Below are positions 7,145 through 15,108 of a stretch of DNA of 19,531 nt, piece by piece. The stretch's first letter is position 1; every line of letters starts with the position of its first letter. The stretch is taken from contig JBNJDE010000034.1 of the NCBI GenBank assembly GCA_051744605.1, forward strand, positions 1-19,531, written 5' to 3'. This stretch comes from Halanaeroarchaeum sp051744605. Lineage in GTDB: Archaea; Halobacteriota; Halobacteria; Halobacteriales; Halobacteriaceae. The position numbers were made by a program, and so were the translations under genes. The notes under the pieces were generated by a model, which had not been told where the DNA came from, searched no databases, and worked only from the letters and a program-made list of their open reading frames with translations.

Positions 7145-9052
7145 CTATGGTTGCTCCCGGGATTCCGTTCCGACAGGCCCCGTCAGGCTCGTCGTCCCGG
7201 AATCGACCTGCAACGTCGCCGCCAGTACCTTCCGCTCGGCCACACGGAGGTGCTGGAGGAACGTCGACTGGGTGATGCCCATCACCGAGGCTATCTCCTC
7301 CCCCGAGCGGTCCCGTGGCCACTCGAAGAATCCACCGATGAAGGCCGTCTGCAGGGCCTCCCGCTGTCGGTCCGTCAATTCATCGTCGAGGGTGGCACGG
7401 ATCTCCTGGATCGTCCGCTTCGGCCGCTCGTCCTCCCGACGGGCGAGAAGTTCGACGTCCCCGTGTTCAGCCTGGAGCGCCTCGAGCATGGCCCTGACGT
7501 CGCCGCCACTCGAGAGATGAGCGGTCACGACTGCCCGCCCGTCCGAGACGTGGATCGACGAGAGATCCGCACCGAAGTCCCCCAGGGTCCGCGCGATGCA
7601 CGAGTCCTCGACCTCGAAGCGAAATAGCGCCTCTTCGTCGCTATCCGCGATCATCTGGACGGCCGTTACCGCGTCGTGATCGGTGGCGTAATCGACGACC
7701 TCGGTCGGATCTGCGCCCGTGGTCGTGAAGTACTCGACGAGGGTATCGTCGTTGTTCGGCGAGAGCCACTTCAGGTCGAGCGAACAGCCAAGCGCCGCGG
7801 ACATACCAATGCTGAAACAATCGGCGTCGCGAGTCTCGAATTCGACCGCCGTGACGCTGTCCGTCATGAGGGTCTCCTTGCTCTCGATCGCGTTGATCGC
7901 GTACCCGATAGTCTCGCCCAGCTCGGCGAAGACCCCCTCCTCGATGCTCTCGAAGGCGCTTCGGTTCTCCGTGGCGATGCACAGCGCACCGTACTCCGTT
8001 TCGCCGTACGTGAGCGGGACGGCCGCGAGGGACCGACACTGCTCGCCGTCCAGGTCCGCCGACCAGGCGCCATCGGATGTGCCACACGGCGCTATCCGAA
8101 CGGTCTCCGACTGGATGGCGTCGGATATCGGATCGGTATCCTCGGCGTTGAACCCCGTCAACAGCGTCGTGAGTTCGTCGCGTTCGATGCCGCTCCACTC
8201 GCGAGCGCGCAGGGAGTCGTTCGTGACGTTTCGCGTGGCTATCCAGGCGAATTCGTACGGCGTGGCACGGGCGAACTCCTCGGTTACCGCCGATTCGATG
8301 CCGGATCGAGTGTCCGCCTGGACGAGATCCTGGTTGACGTCTCGGAGCACTTCGTTCGTGTGGTTGAGTACCTCGAGTTGGCCCTTTTGCTCCGATATCT
8401 TCTCCTTGCGCTTTCGTCGTTCCGTGATGTCCGTATCGACCGCGACGAACTGCTCTACGTTCCCCTCGTCGTCGACGATGGGGGCGATGGTCATGTCCAC
8501 CCAGCTCAGGGATCCGTCTTTGCGTTCGTTGACGATCTGCCCGTCCCAGACCTCGCCCCTGGTGATCGTCTTCCAGAGCTCTCGGTAAAACGAATCGTCG
8601 TGTTCGCCCGACTTCCACAACGAGGGATCTTCGCCGAGCACCTCCCCCCTGGAGTAGCCGGTGACCGATTCGACGGCCTGATTCGCGTAGGTAATGGTCC
8701 CGTCGGTGTCCGTGAGGAAGATGGCGTGTCCCGCGTGTTCGATCGCCTTCCTGAACGTTCTGAGTCGCTCGTTCTTCCGCCGGATCGTGCGCGTGACGTT
8801 CGCCTCCTGTTCGACGTATTTCGCCAGATAGACGACGGTCAGGACGGCAAAGACGCTGACGACGAGGCCTGGTAGTTCCTCGATGCCGGGATTGCCCGAG
8901 CGGAGGGTGAAGATCTGTCGGACCGCCATCAGCGTCAACATCACCGTCAGGAAGCCGAAGCGCGCGTCTTGCACCCGGTAGAGGAGGAGAATCGAATATC
9001 CGACGCCGGCGATCCTGAGGGCGATCGATGCGAAGATGATGAGGTCGTCCAT
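7145..9052 (-). CDS. Membrane-anchored PAS/GAF regulator with BAT and HTH_10 domains
   Basis: This 635-residue protein is a one-component transcription regulator of the bacterio-opsin activator (Bat/DmsR) type. Three membrane helices are predicted at about residues 4-25, 32-50 and 61-79. They are followed by a PAS domain (97-212, with TDTDGTITYANQAVESVTGYSRGEVLG and a PAC-like end at AVDTDITERR), a charged coil (212-245), a GAF-like domain (245-392), a BAT region (395-545) and a C-terminal HTH_10 (555-612: LTDRQREALQTAFIGGFFEWP, then EEIASVMGITQSTFLQHL). There is no kinase domain. It is divergent from the molybdoenzyme operon, like dmsR beside the DMSO reductase genes of Halobacterium, so it is the likely activator of that operon. 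The signal sensed is unknown. Confidence 0.9.
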   Translation of the reverse strand: MDDLIIFASIALRIAGVGYSILLLYRVQDARFGFLTVMLTLMAVRQIFTLRSGNPGIEELPGLVVSVFAVLTVVYLAKYVEQEANVTRTIRRKNERLRTFRKAIEHAGHAIFLTDTDGTITYANQAVESVTGYSRGEVLGEDPSLWKSGEHDDSFYRELWKTITRGEVWDGQIVNERKDGSLSWVDMTIAPIVDDEGNVEQFVAVDTDITERRKRKEKISEQKGQLEVLNHTNEVLRDVNQDLVQADTRSGIESAVTEEFARATPYEFAWIATRNVTNDSLRAREWSGIERDELTTLLTGFNAEDTDPISDAIQSETVRIAPCGTSDGAWSADLDGEQCRSLAAVPLTYGETEYGALCIATENRSAFESIEEGVFAELGETIGYAINAIESKETLMTDSVTAVEFETRDADCFSIGMSAALGCSLDLKWLSPNNDDTLVEYFTTTGADPTEVVDYATDHDAVTAVQMIADSDEEALFRFEVEDSCIARTLGDFGADLSSIHVSDGRAVVTAHLSSGGDVRAMLEALQAEHGDVELLARREDERPKRTIQEIRATLDDELTDRQREALQTAFIGGFFEWPRDRSGEEIASVMGITQSTFLQHLRVAERKVLAATLQVDSGTTSLTGPVGTESREQP

Positions 9053-9261
9053 GGTTTCTCACTCCGGTTAGTCGGTCAACGGGCGTCACCCCGGAGACCG
9101 TACTCCGTCGGGACGTCTATCGATGGTACGCGCGAGTGTGGGATATGGGACAGGAGCGTTCTCACGAGCTGGTAATCGCGAGTTAGAAAGCTCCTACCGA
9201 CTGAAATATGGGGAATTTTCGAGAACATTCGGTCATTTCCGTTCCGATGGCCGAGCGAGAG

Positions 9262-9278
9262 CCAATACATATTGGTGG
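9262..9278. repeat. Palindromic site CCAATA-CA-TATTGG, copy 1
   Basis: A perfect inverted repeat with 6-base arms CCAATA and TATTGG around two bases, extended as TATTGGTGG. The 9-base string TATTGGTGG recurs exactly at 9322-9330. This is a candidate binding site for the adjacent HTH_10 regulator. Confidence 0.5.
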
Positions 9279-9313
9279 CTTCCTTATCACCGAAAATCGG
9301 CCCGGATCGCATA

Positions 9314-9330
9314 CCTAACAGTATTGGTGG
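9314..9330. repeat. Palindromic site, degenerate copy 2
   Basis: CCTAACAGTATTGGTGG repeats the right arm of copy 1 exactly (TATTGGTGG) and keeps the outer CC and an inner A of the left arm. Copy 2 starts 52 bases after copy 1, close to five helical turns, and lies about 25 bases before the TATA-like box of the reductase operon. This is the usual place for an archaeal upstream activating sequence. Confidence 0.45.
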
Positions 9331-9352
9331 TGACCTGAGGGGGGCGGATGTC

Positions 9353-9361
9353 CTCTATACA
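9353..9361 (+). promoter_or_regulatory. TATA-like box of the reductase operon
   Basis: CTCTATACA is the best TATA match before the operon. Transcription would begin near 9382, leaving a leader of about 40 bases before the ATG at 9423. A weak GGTGG at 9414-9418 might assist ribosome binding. Confidence 0.4.
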
Positions 9362-9422
9362 GATGCATGATGGACCAGCGTAACGGCGGACCCTCTCGGC
9401 GAACACCTGGGTGGGTGGTCGC

Positions 9423-10430
9423 ATGAGCAAGACCGGTCCGTCTCCGGGTGTTCCGGCGATCGACGCCGACCAGATCGACGCGATGGTCGACGAGGAGGTC
9501 CCGGATCCGGAGCAAGAACTGGCGAAGACGGAGTACGACACCGAACTCGGCCTCCAGATGGCCGAGGACGCACAGCGCGTCTCACACGGCGACATCTCGA
9601 GTGAGACGTTCTGGGCGAAATACGACGACGCCGCGGCGGTGGAGTTCGGCGCCGACTACCGCGAGACGCCGAACCCCGCCGTCGACAAGGGCAGCAGTTG
9701 CCAGACGATCGACGAACCGACGGCCGATCAGCTCTCCTGTGCGGCGGGGTCGATGGAGAGCGTCGCCGAAGGGCTCTCGAAGGCGGAGGCAGGCGACGAC
9801 GTGCGCTGGGGGATGGTCATCGACCTGCAGAAATGTGTCGGCTGTGACTCGTGTACGGTCGCGTGCAAGGCCGAGAACCGCACGCCCCCTGGCGTCGCGT
9901 ACAACGTCGTGATGGAAGAAGAACACGGCACCTTCCCGAACGTCTCGCGCACGAACATTCCCCGACCCTGTATGCAGTGTGAGAACCCATCCTGCGTGCA
10001 GGTCTGCCCGGTCAGCGCGACGTACAAGATGGAAAACGGGATCGTCAACATCGACTACGACCGCTGTATCGGCTGTCGGTACTGTATGATCGCGTGCCCG
10101 TACGGGGCGCGATATCTCGACTTCGGCGAAGGATACGACGACGAAGTCGTGGGTGCCGGCGAGATCACGAGCCCCGAGTACGGCGTCGACCGCGGGAAAC
10201 GGGAGGACGGGAAGTCCCCGCAGGCCAACGCGCGCAAGTGCAGCTTCTGTTACCACCGGCTGGAGCGTGGCGAGGAGCCCGCATGCGTCGAGACCTGTAT
10301 CGGCGACGCGCGAAACTTCGGCGACCTGGACGATCCGAACAGCGAGGTCTCGGAGATGGCCGACTCGACCCGCGCGATGCAGCTGAAAGAACACACGGGC
10401 AACGACCCGAACGTCTACTACCTCAAATAA
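9423..10430 (+). CDS. Molybdoenzyme iron-sulfur subunit, four 4Fe-4S clusters (TtrB/DmsB/PsrB type)
   Basis: This 335-residue protein should pass electrons from the NrfD quinol subunit to the molybdopterin subunit. Sixteen cysteines form four cluster motifs: Cys138/141/144/148 (CVGCDSCTVAC), Cys183/186/191/195, Cys215/218/221/225 (CIGCRYCMIAC) and Cys273/276/288/292. This is the arrangement of DmsB, PsrB, TtrB and ArrB. The first 130 residues are an acidic extension without known domain, containing two extra cysteines, Cys93 and Cys106. No Tat signal is present, so export would be as a passenger with the catalytic subunit. The ATG at 9423 is preferred to a GTG four codons earlier. The next gene starts two bases after the stop. 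The symbol ttrB would be reasonable if the substrate were proven. Confidence 0.9.
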   Translation: MSKTGPSPGVPAIDADQIDAMVDEEVPDPEQELAKTEYDTELGLQMAEDAQRVSHGDISSETFWAKYDDAAAVEFGADYRETPNPAVDKGSSCQTIDEPTADQLSCAAGSMESVAEGLSKAEAGDDVRWGMVIDLQKCVGCDSCTVACKAENRTPPGVAYNVVMEEEHGTFPNVSRTNIPRPCMQCENPSCVQVCPVSATYKMENGIVNIDYDRCIGCRYCMIACPYGARYLDFGEGYDDEVVGAGEITSPEYGVDRGKREDGKSPQANARKCSFCYHRLERGEEPACVETCIGDARNFGDLDDPNSEVSEMADSTRAMQLKEHTGNDPNVYYLK

Positions 10431-10432
10431 CC

Positions 10433-11701
10433 ATGGCAACGGCAAACTCACTGCCCGATTTCAACCCGGGCTTCGAGGACAATCGCGTCCGCGTCGTCTG
10501 GTACGCGATACTGGTAGCAACGCTTCTCGTGGGCGCGTACGCGACCTACCGGCGTATCGTCGGCGGGATGGCGACGACCAATCTCACCTCCACCACTCCC
10601 TGGGGTGCGTGGGTGGCCTTTTACATCTACTTCATCGGCCTCTCTGCCGGGGCGTTCCTCGTCAGCACCCTCGCGAACGTCTTCGAGATGGAGGGGATGG
10701 AGAAGATCGACCGCGACGCGCTGTTCGCCGCGATCATCGCGATGGTCGTCGCGATGTTGTTCGTCTGGATCGACCTCGGGCGGATGGAGCGGATGTACTT
10801 CCCGTTCATCTGGCGGCAGGTCACCTCGGCGTTGGCCTGGGAGGTGCACGCCTACGTCGCCTACGTCGGCGTCCTGACGGCCGAACTGTACTTCTCGATG
10901 CGCGCCGACCTCGTGCGCGTGTCCCGACACGGCTCGGGCCTTCGCGCGCGACTCTCCGGCCTGCTCACCCTCGGGCGGACGGACCTGAGCGAGGGGACGA
11001 TCCAGGCGGACCGGAAGTGGCTCAAGCGCATCGGCATCCTCGGGATCCCGCTGGCCATCTTCTTCGTCCACGGCGGTACGGGGATCCTCTTCGCCGGCGT
11101 GAAGGCGCGTGCGTACTGGAACAGTGGTCTCTTCCCGGTGATCTTCGTCATCTCGGCGCTACTCTCCGGGACGGCGCTCGTGATGGCGGTGTACGTCCTT
11201 CGCAGGAAGTTCTTCGAGGGCAAGCCCGTCGATCTGGACCTCCTCGATCGACTCGGACAGCTCCTGCTGGCCTTCGTTCTAGTCGACGCGGCGTTCACCG
11301 CGATCGAGGCGCTCATCGGCGTCATGTCGCTGGAGGGCGCCCACCTGGGAGCGTGGCTGACGATCGCCTTCGGCAAGATGGCGTGGTCGTTCTGGGGGGT
11401 GATGGTGGGACTCGGCTGGGTCCTGCCGGCACTCCTGACCAGCAAGCGGTCCTGGCGTCGCCGACCCATGCTCATGGTCATCGCCGGCCTGTCGGTGGTC
11501 GTCGGCATCGTCGGCGTCCGGTTCAACATCGTCGTTCCCCCGCTGGTGACGCCGGTGATGGAGGGCCTTCCGGCCGGTGATTACCTGCCCACGTTCACCG
11601 AGTGGGCGTCTAGCTTCGGAATCGTCGCCGTCGGGCTCCTCATCTACACGCTCGGCGCCGAACTACTGCCACTGACCCCGCTCGAGGAGGACGAACACTA
11701 A
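10433..11701 (+). CDS. NrfD/PsrC-type membrane quinol oxidase subunit
   Basis: This 422-residue protein has about ten hydrophobic helices spanning residues 20-411. It should anchor the reductase and oxidise menaquinol. Family marks are PWGAWVAFYIYFIGLSAGAF in helix 2, WEVHAYVAYVGVLTAELYFS in helix 4, the segment FVHGGTGILFAGVKARAYWN, then PVIFVISALLSGTAL, and RFNIVVPPL near the end. The length exceeds Salmonella TtrC (about 340 residues) and fits the ten-helix NrfD forms seen in DMSO, arsenate and sulfur reductases. It has no haem-binding role. The stop overlaps the next start as TAATG. It corresponds to the C subunit in a B-C-A gene order. Confidence 0.9.
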   Translation: MATANSLPDFNPGFEDNRVRVVWYAILVATLLVGAYATYRRIVGGMATTNLTSTTPWGAWVAFYIYFIGLSAGAFLVSTLANVFEMEGMEKIDRDALFAAIIAMVVAMLFVWIDLGRMERMYFPFIWRQVTSALAWEVHAYVAYVGVLTAELYFSMRADLVRVSRHGSGLRARLSGLLTLGRTDLSEGTIQADRKWLKRIGILGIPLAIFFVHGGTGILFAGVKARAYWNSGLFPVIFVISALLSGTALVMAVYVLRRKFFEGKPVDLDLLDRLGQLLLAFVLVDAAFTAIEALIGVMSLEGAHLGAWLTIAFGKMAWSFWGVMVGLGWVLPALLTSKRSWRRRPMLMVIAGLSVVVGIVGVRFNIVVPPLVTPVMEGLPAGDYLPTFTEWASSFGIVAVGLLIYTLGAELLPLTPLEEDEH

Positions 11702-14700
11702 TGAGTACTGACGAACCCATCGACGACGGTCCGGACCTCTCTCGCCGCGACTTCGTGAAGGCAGCCGGTGCGTTCACGACCCTTTCGGCGGGTGGTGCGG
11801 CCCACGAACTGGACTTCTCTTCCCTCTGGGAGGACGAAAACGAACACTACGTCGGCACCGATTACGACGAGTACGACGCCAACGACGTCATCCACACGAC
11901 TTGCGGGCAGTGCAACACGTTCTGTCCCATCAAGGTCCGACTCGACGAAGGCAGCGTGGAGAACACGGAATACAGCTCCCTGGTTCGCAAGCTGTCGGGG
12001 AACCCGTATTCGTTCCTGAACACGCAGCCGTACTCGCAGGTGCCCTACGAGAGCGACCCCCAGGCGGTCGCTACCGGGTCCCTCGAGGGCACCGGCGACG
12101 TGGAGATGGATCGCTGGTCGCTGGGTGGCGGCCGCATGTGTCTGAAGGGCCAGGCTGGCATTCAGACCGCCTTCGACACCTATCGCGTGCGCAAGCCGAT
12201 GAAACGCGTCGGCGAGCGCGGCAGCGAGCAGTGGAAGACGATCTCCTGGGAGCAGGCGATCGAGGAGATCGTCCACGGCGACGACGAACTCGGCCACCGT
12301 GGTATCGCGGAGATGTGGGACTACGTCCCCGAAGACCAGGTGATGGAGGACCGCGAGGCCCTCAGCGACGAGGAGTTCGAGGCGAAGTACGAGGACACAC
12401 TGATCGACACGGACATCCCCGAACTCGGGCCGAAAGCCAACCAGATCGTCGACGTGGGTGGCTTCCGTCGCGCGCTCATCCGCGCTCGGTTTTTCAACGG
12501 CACGTTGGGAACCATCAACAGCCACCACCACGCCGGGATGTGTGGGTTCTCCTCCGTGCTGGGCAACAACCGGTCGTACGAGAACGTCAAGAAGCGCCAG
12601 TACACCGACATCGACAACACGGAGTACTTGCTCGTCTGGGGGACCAACCCGATGGTCTCCAACAAGGGCCCCACGTGGCTCGCGCCGAAACTCACCAACG
12701 CGATCGAGGACGGCATGCGCATGGACGTCGTCGACCCTCGGCTGTCCAAGACCGCCGAGAAGGCGGAGAAGTGGGTCCCGGTCAAGCCGGGTGCCGACGG
12801 CGCGCTCGCGATGGGGATGGCTCGCTGGATCATCGAGAACGAGCGGTTCGACCGGGCGTATCTCGCCAATCCCAGCCAGGCCGCCGCCGATGCCGGCGAG
12901 GAGAAAACGTACAGCGACGCGGCACATCTCGTCGTCGCCGACGACGACCCGATCACCACGCCGAAGGCCAAGACCGCGGCCGCCGAGGCGCTCGGCGTCG
13001 ATGGCAATCGGGCCGTGATCGACGCGACCACCGGCGAACTCGCCGCCGCAGGGGACGTCGATCGCGCGACCCTCGACGTCGACACGACGATCGACGGCAC
13101 GTCGGTCAAGTCGGTCTGGACGCTCTACAGGGAACGCGTCTTCGAACACACCCTCGAGGAGTACGCCGAGATGTCCGGCGTCGACGTCGAGGACATCGTC
13201 GAGGTCGCCGACGAGTTCACGAGCCACGGCAAGCGGGCGGGCATCATGCAGTACCGCGGGCCGTCGATGCACACGAACGGCTTCTACAACACCCGGGCGA
13301 TCGCGACGCTGCAGCACCTGATCGGTAACTACGACTGGAAGGGTGGCCAGATCACGCCGTACGCCGGCTACCAGACGATGAACGGCCGGTACCAGCTCGG
13401 GAACGTCCCGGACGGGCGCACTCCCTGGGGGTTACCGATCACGCGCGCGTTGAGCAACGCCGAGGACTTCGAGGGAACTCGCCTGTTCGACGGATACCCG
13501 GCCGAGCGCCCATGGTTCCGCCTGTCGCCGCAGTACCAGTCCCAGGAGATATACCACAGCGCCGTCGACGAGTATCCGTACAGTATCAACGCCCTGTTCG
13601 TCAGACCGTACTCGAACAACCACGTCATGGCGGCGGCCGGCGGCGACAACATCCCCGAAGCCCTCCAGGACGAGGAGGCGATCGAACTGCTGGTCGCCTT
13701 CGACACCGTGATCGGCGAGATGAGCAAGAACGCCGACTACGTGCTCCCGGAGCCGACGTACCTGGAACGCTGGGAGAACTTCTCGACGTATCCGAACAAG
13801 CGGCTCGCGGACGAGAAGATCAGCCAGCCGGCCGTGAAGGTGGTCCCCGAAGCGCGGGCCGCCGAGGACGTCTACGTCGACGTCCTGACGGAACTCGAAT
13901 CCGCGACCGGCGAGCCGATGCCCGGCGTCGGCGAGGACGCCATCGTCGACGCGGACGGCGAGACCTGGCCGATGAACGACGCCGAGGACTTCTACCTCAA
14001 GATGGTCGCCAACATCGCCTACGATTCGACGACCCTCGATATCGGGGACCTCGATCCGGAGGACCTCGGGCCATTGCCGCCGGGACTCGACGTCGAGGAT
14101 TTCCCGTACGAGTCTGGGCCGGTCCCCGACGCCAGCGACGACGAACTCGCCATATTCGAGCAGTCACACCGGGCGGGCCTCGAGGTCGAAGGCTTCGACT
14201 TCGAAGCGGCGGGCGTCAAGAAACCGTTCGATTACGACGACTGGAAGGCCAAGGTCAAAGACGAGGAGTGGCGGAAGGTCGTCACGGTCCTCAACCGGGG
14301 TGGCCGGTTCGAGGATCCGATCCCGAACTACGCGGAGGCCTTCGCGGAGAAGGGCTACGATTACGATTACGCGGAGCGCTACGAACCGTCCAACGCGTAC
14401 GTCGGCGACAAGATGCGCTACCCACTGGAGGGTGAGGTCCGGTTCTGGAACGAGATCATGCCGGTGGGCAAGTCGGCGTACGACGGCGAGCAATTCGACC
14501 CGCTCCCGGTGGTCGAAGACGGCACGCACTTCAACGGCGACCTGTTGACCCCGGTGGTCAGCGACGAGTCCCCAGCGCCCGACCGGCCCCTCCACATGAT
14601 CAACTGGAAGCCACGCTCGCAGGGAATGACCCGGACCCAGAACAGCCCGTGGCTGCGCGAGGTTCGCCCGGAGAACCCCGTGTGGATCAACCCGAGCGAC

Positions 14701-15108
14701 GCCGACGAACGCGACATCGAGAACGGCGACGAGATCGTGGTCGACTTCGGTCGTGGCGAGACGGACGCCGTCGCGATGGTCACCGAGGGCATTCGGCCCG
14801 GCGTCGTCGGCACCATGTGGGGCTGGGGTCGTTCTGCGGACGGGGCCGCGGACGAGACGATCGACGGCGACACCCACGAGGCCGTCACCGAGGGGTACGG
14901 CCACACCCCTTACGAGTTCGATACGCCGATGAAAGAGGAAGCCGGATACGCGAAGGGCAGAGACGCCGGCTTCGCCGTCAACCACGTCGCACCGGTCGAC
15001 ACGACCACCCAGGACGTCGGACCGACGGACCCGGTGGGTGGTGGCCAGTCACAGTACACCGCTCACGTCGAACTTAGCAAATCGGAGACCACTGATGTCG
15101 ATGACTGA
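11701..15108 (+). CDS. Molybdopterin oxidoreductase catalytic subunit, tetrathionate reductase TtrA-like (arsenate/selenate possible)
   Basis: This 1135-residue protein is a Tat-exported member of the DMSO reductase superfamily. The Tat motif SRRDFVKAAG lies at residues 14-23. An N-terminal 4Fe-4S cluster is bound by Cys68, Cys71, Cys75 and Cys147, with 71 residues between the last two. Cys281 in HHHAGMCGF is placed to ligate molybdenum, as in TtrA, PsrA and ArrA. These five are the only cysteines. The long spacing before the fourth cysteine, plus KPMKRVGERG, PGADGALAMGMARWIIEN, DEFTSHGKRAG, NRGGRF and AEDFYLKMVANIA, resemble TtrA as I recall it; ArrA has a much shorter spacing of about 27 residues. 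The C-terminal molybdopterin-binding domain runs from about 950. Gene order B-C-A equals Salmonella ttrBCA. The substrate is not proven. Confidence 0.85.
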   Translation: MSTDEPIDDGPDLSRRDFVKAAGAFTTLSAGGAAHELDFSSLWEDENEHYVGTDYDEYDANDVIHTTCGQCNTFCPIKVRLDEGSVENTEYSSLVRKLSGNPYSFLNTQPYSQVPYESDPQAVATGSLEGTGDVEMDRWSLGGGRMCLKGQAGIQTAFDTYRVRKPMKRVGERGSEQWKTISWEQAIEEIVHGDDELGHRGIAEMWDYVPEDQVMEDREALSDEEFEAKYEDTLIDTDIPELGPKANQIVDVGGFRRALIRARFFNGTLGTINSHHHAGMCGFSSVLGNNRSYENVKKRQYTDIDNTEYLLVWGTNPMVSNKGPTWLAPKLTNAIEDGMRMDVVDPRLSKTAEKAEKWVPVKPGADGALAMGMARWIIENERFDRAYLANPSQAAADAGEEKTYSDAAHLVVADDDPITTPKAKTAAAEALGVDGNRAVIDATTGELAAAGDVDRATLDVDTTIDGTSVKSVWTLYRERVFEHTLEEYAEMSGVDVEDIVEVADEFTSHGKRAGIMQYRGPSMHTNGFYNTRAIATLQHLIGNYDWKGGQITPYAGYQTMNGRYQLGNVPDGRTPWGLPITRALSNAEDFEGTRLFDGYPAERPWFRLSPQYQSQEIYHSAVDEYPYSINALFVRPYSNNHVMAAAGGDNIPEALQDEEAIELLVAFDTVIGEMSKNADYVLPEPTYLERWENFSTYPNKRLADEKISQPAVKVVPEARAAEDVYVDVLTELESATGEPMPGVGEDAIVDADGETWPMNDAEDFYLKMVANIAYDSTTLDIGDLDPEDLGPLPPGLDVEDFPYESGPVPDASDDELAIFEQSHRAGLEVEGFDFEAAGVKKPFDYDDWKAKVKDEEWRKVVTVLNRGGRFEDPIPNYAEAFAEKGYDYDYAERYEPSNAYVGDKMRYPLEGEVRFWNEIMPVGKSAYDGEQFDPLPVVEDGTHFNGDLLTPVVSDESPAPDRPLHMINWKPRSQGMTRTQNSPWLREVRPENPVWINPSDADERDIENGDEIVVDFGRGETDAVAMVTEGIRPGVVGTMWGWGRSADGAADETIDGDTHEAVTEGYGHTPYEFDTPMKEEAGYAKGRDAGFAVNHVAPVDTTTQDVGPTDPVGGGQSQYTAHVELSKSETTDVDD

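Larger units (their letters stand above)
9053..9422. promoter_or_regulatory. Divergent control region between regulator and reductase operon
   Basis: No gene was found in these 370 bases, which are more AT-rich than their neighbours from 9180 to 9330. Toward the regulator gene there is a Shine-Dalgarno-like GGAGTGA six bases before its ATG (minus strand, 9059-9065) and a TATA-like CATATTT (9204-9210), implying a leader of over 100 bases. Toward the reductase there is a TATA-like CTCTATACA at 9353-9361. Upstream of that lie two related sites, described separately, and a small inverted repeat CCGA-N3-TCGG at 9290-9300. Activator sites upstream of TATA are how Bat-type proteins are known to act. 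Confidence 0.5.

Noticed and set aside
7145..9052. The regulator as a sensor histidine kinase.
   Set aside because: No kinase or receiver motifs follow the PAS and GAF domains; the C terminus is an HTH_10 DNA-binding domain.
9411..9422. A GTG start four codons before the chosen start of the iron-sulfur subunit.
   Set aside because: It adds only four residues and the ATG at 9423 is the stronger initiator; the choice does not affect function.
11698..13317. A 539-codon minus-strand frame across the catalytic subunit gene.
   Set aside because: It is antisense to a gene with clear cofactor motifs and has no recognisable domain.
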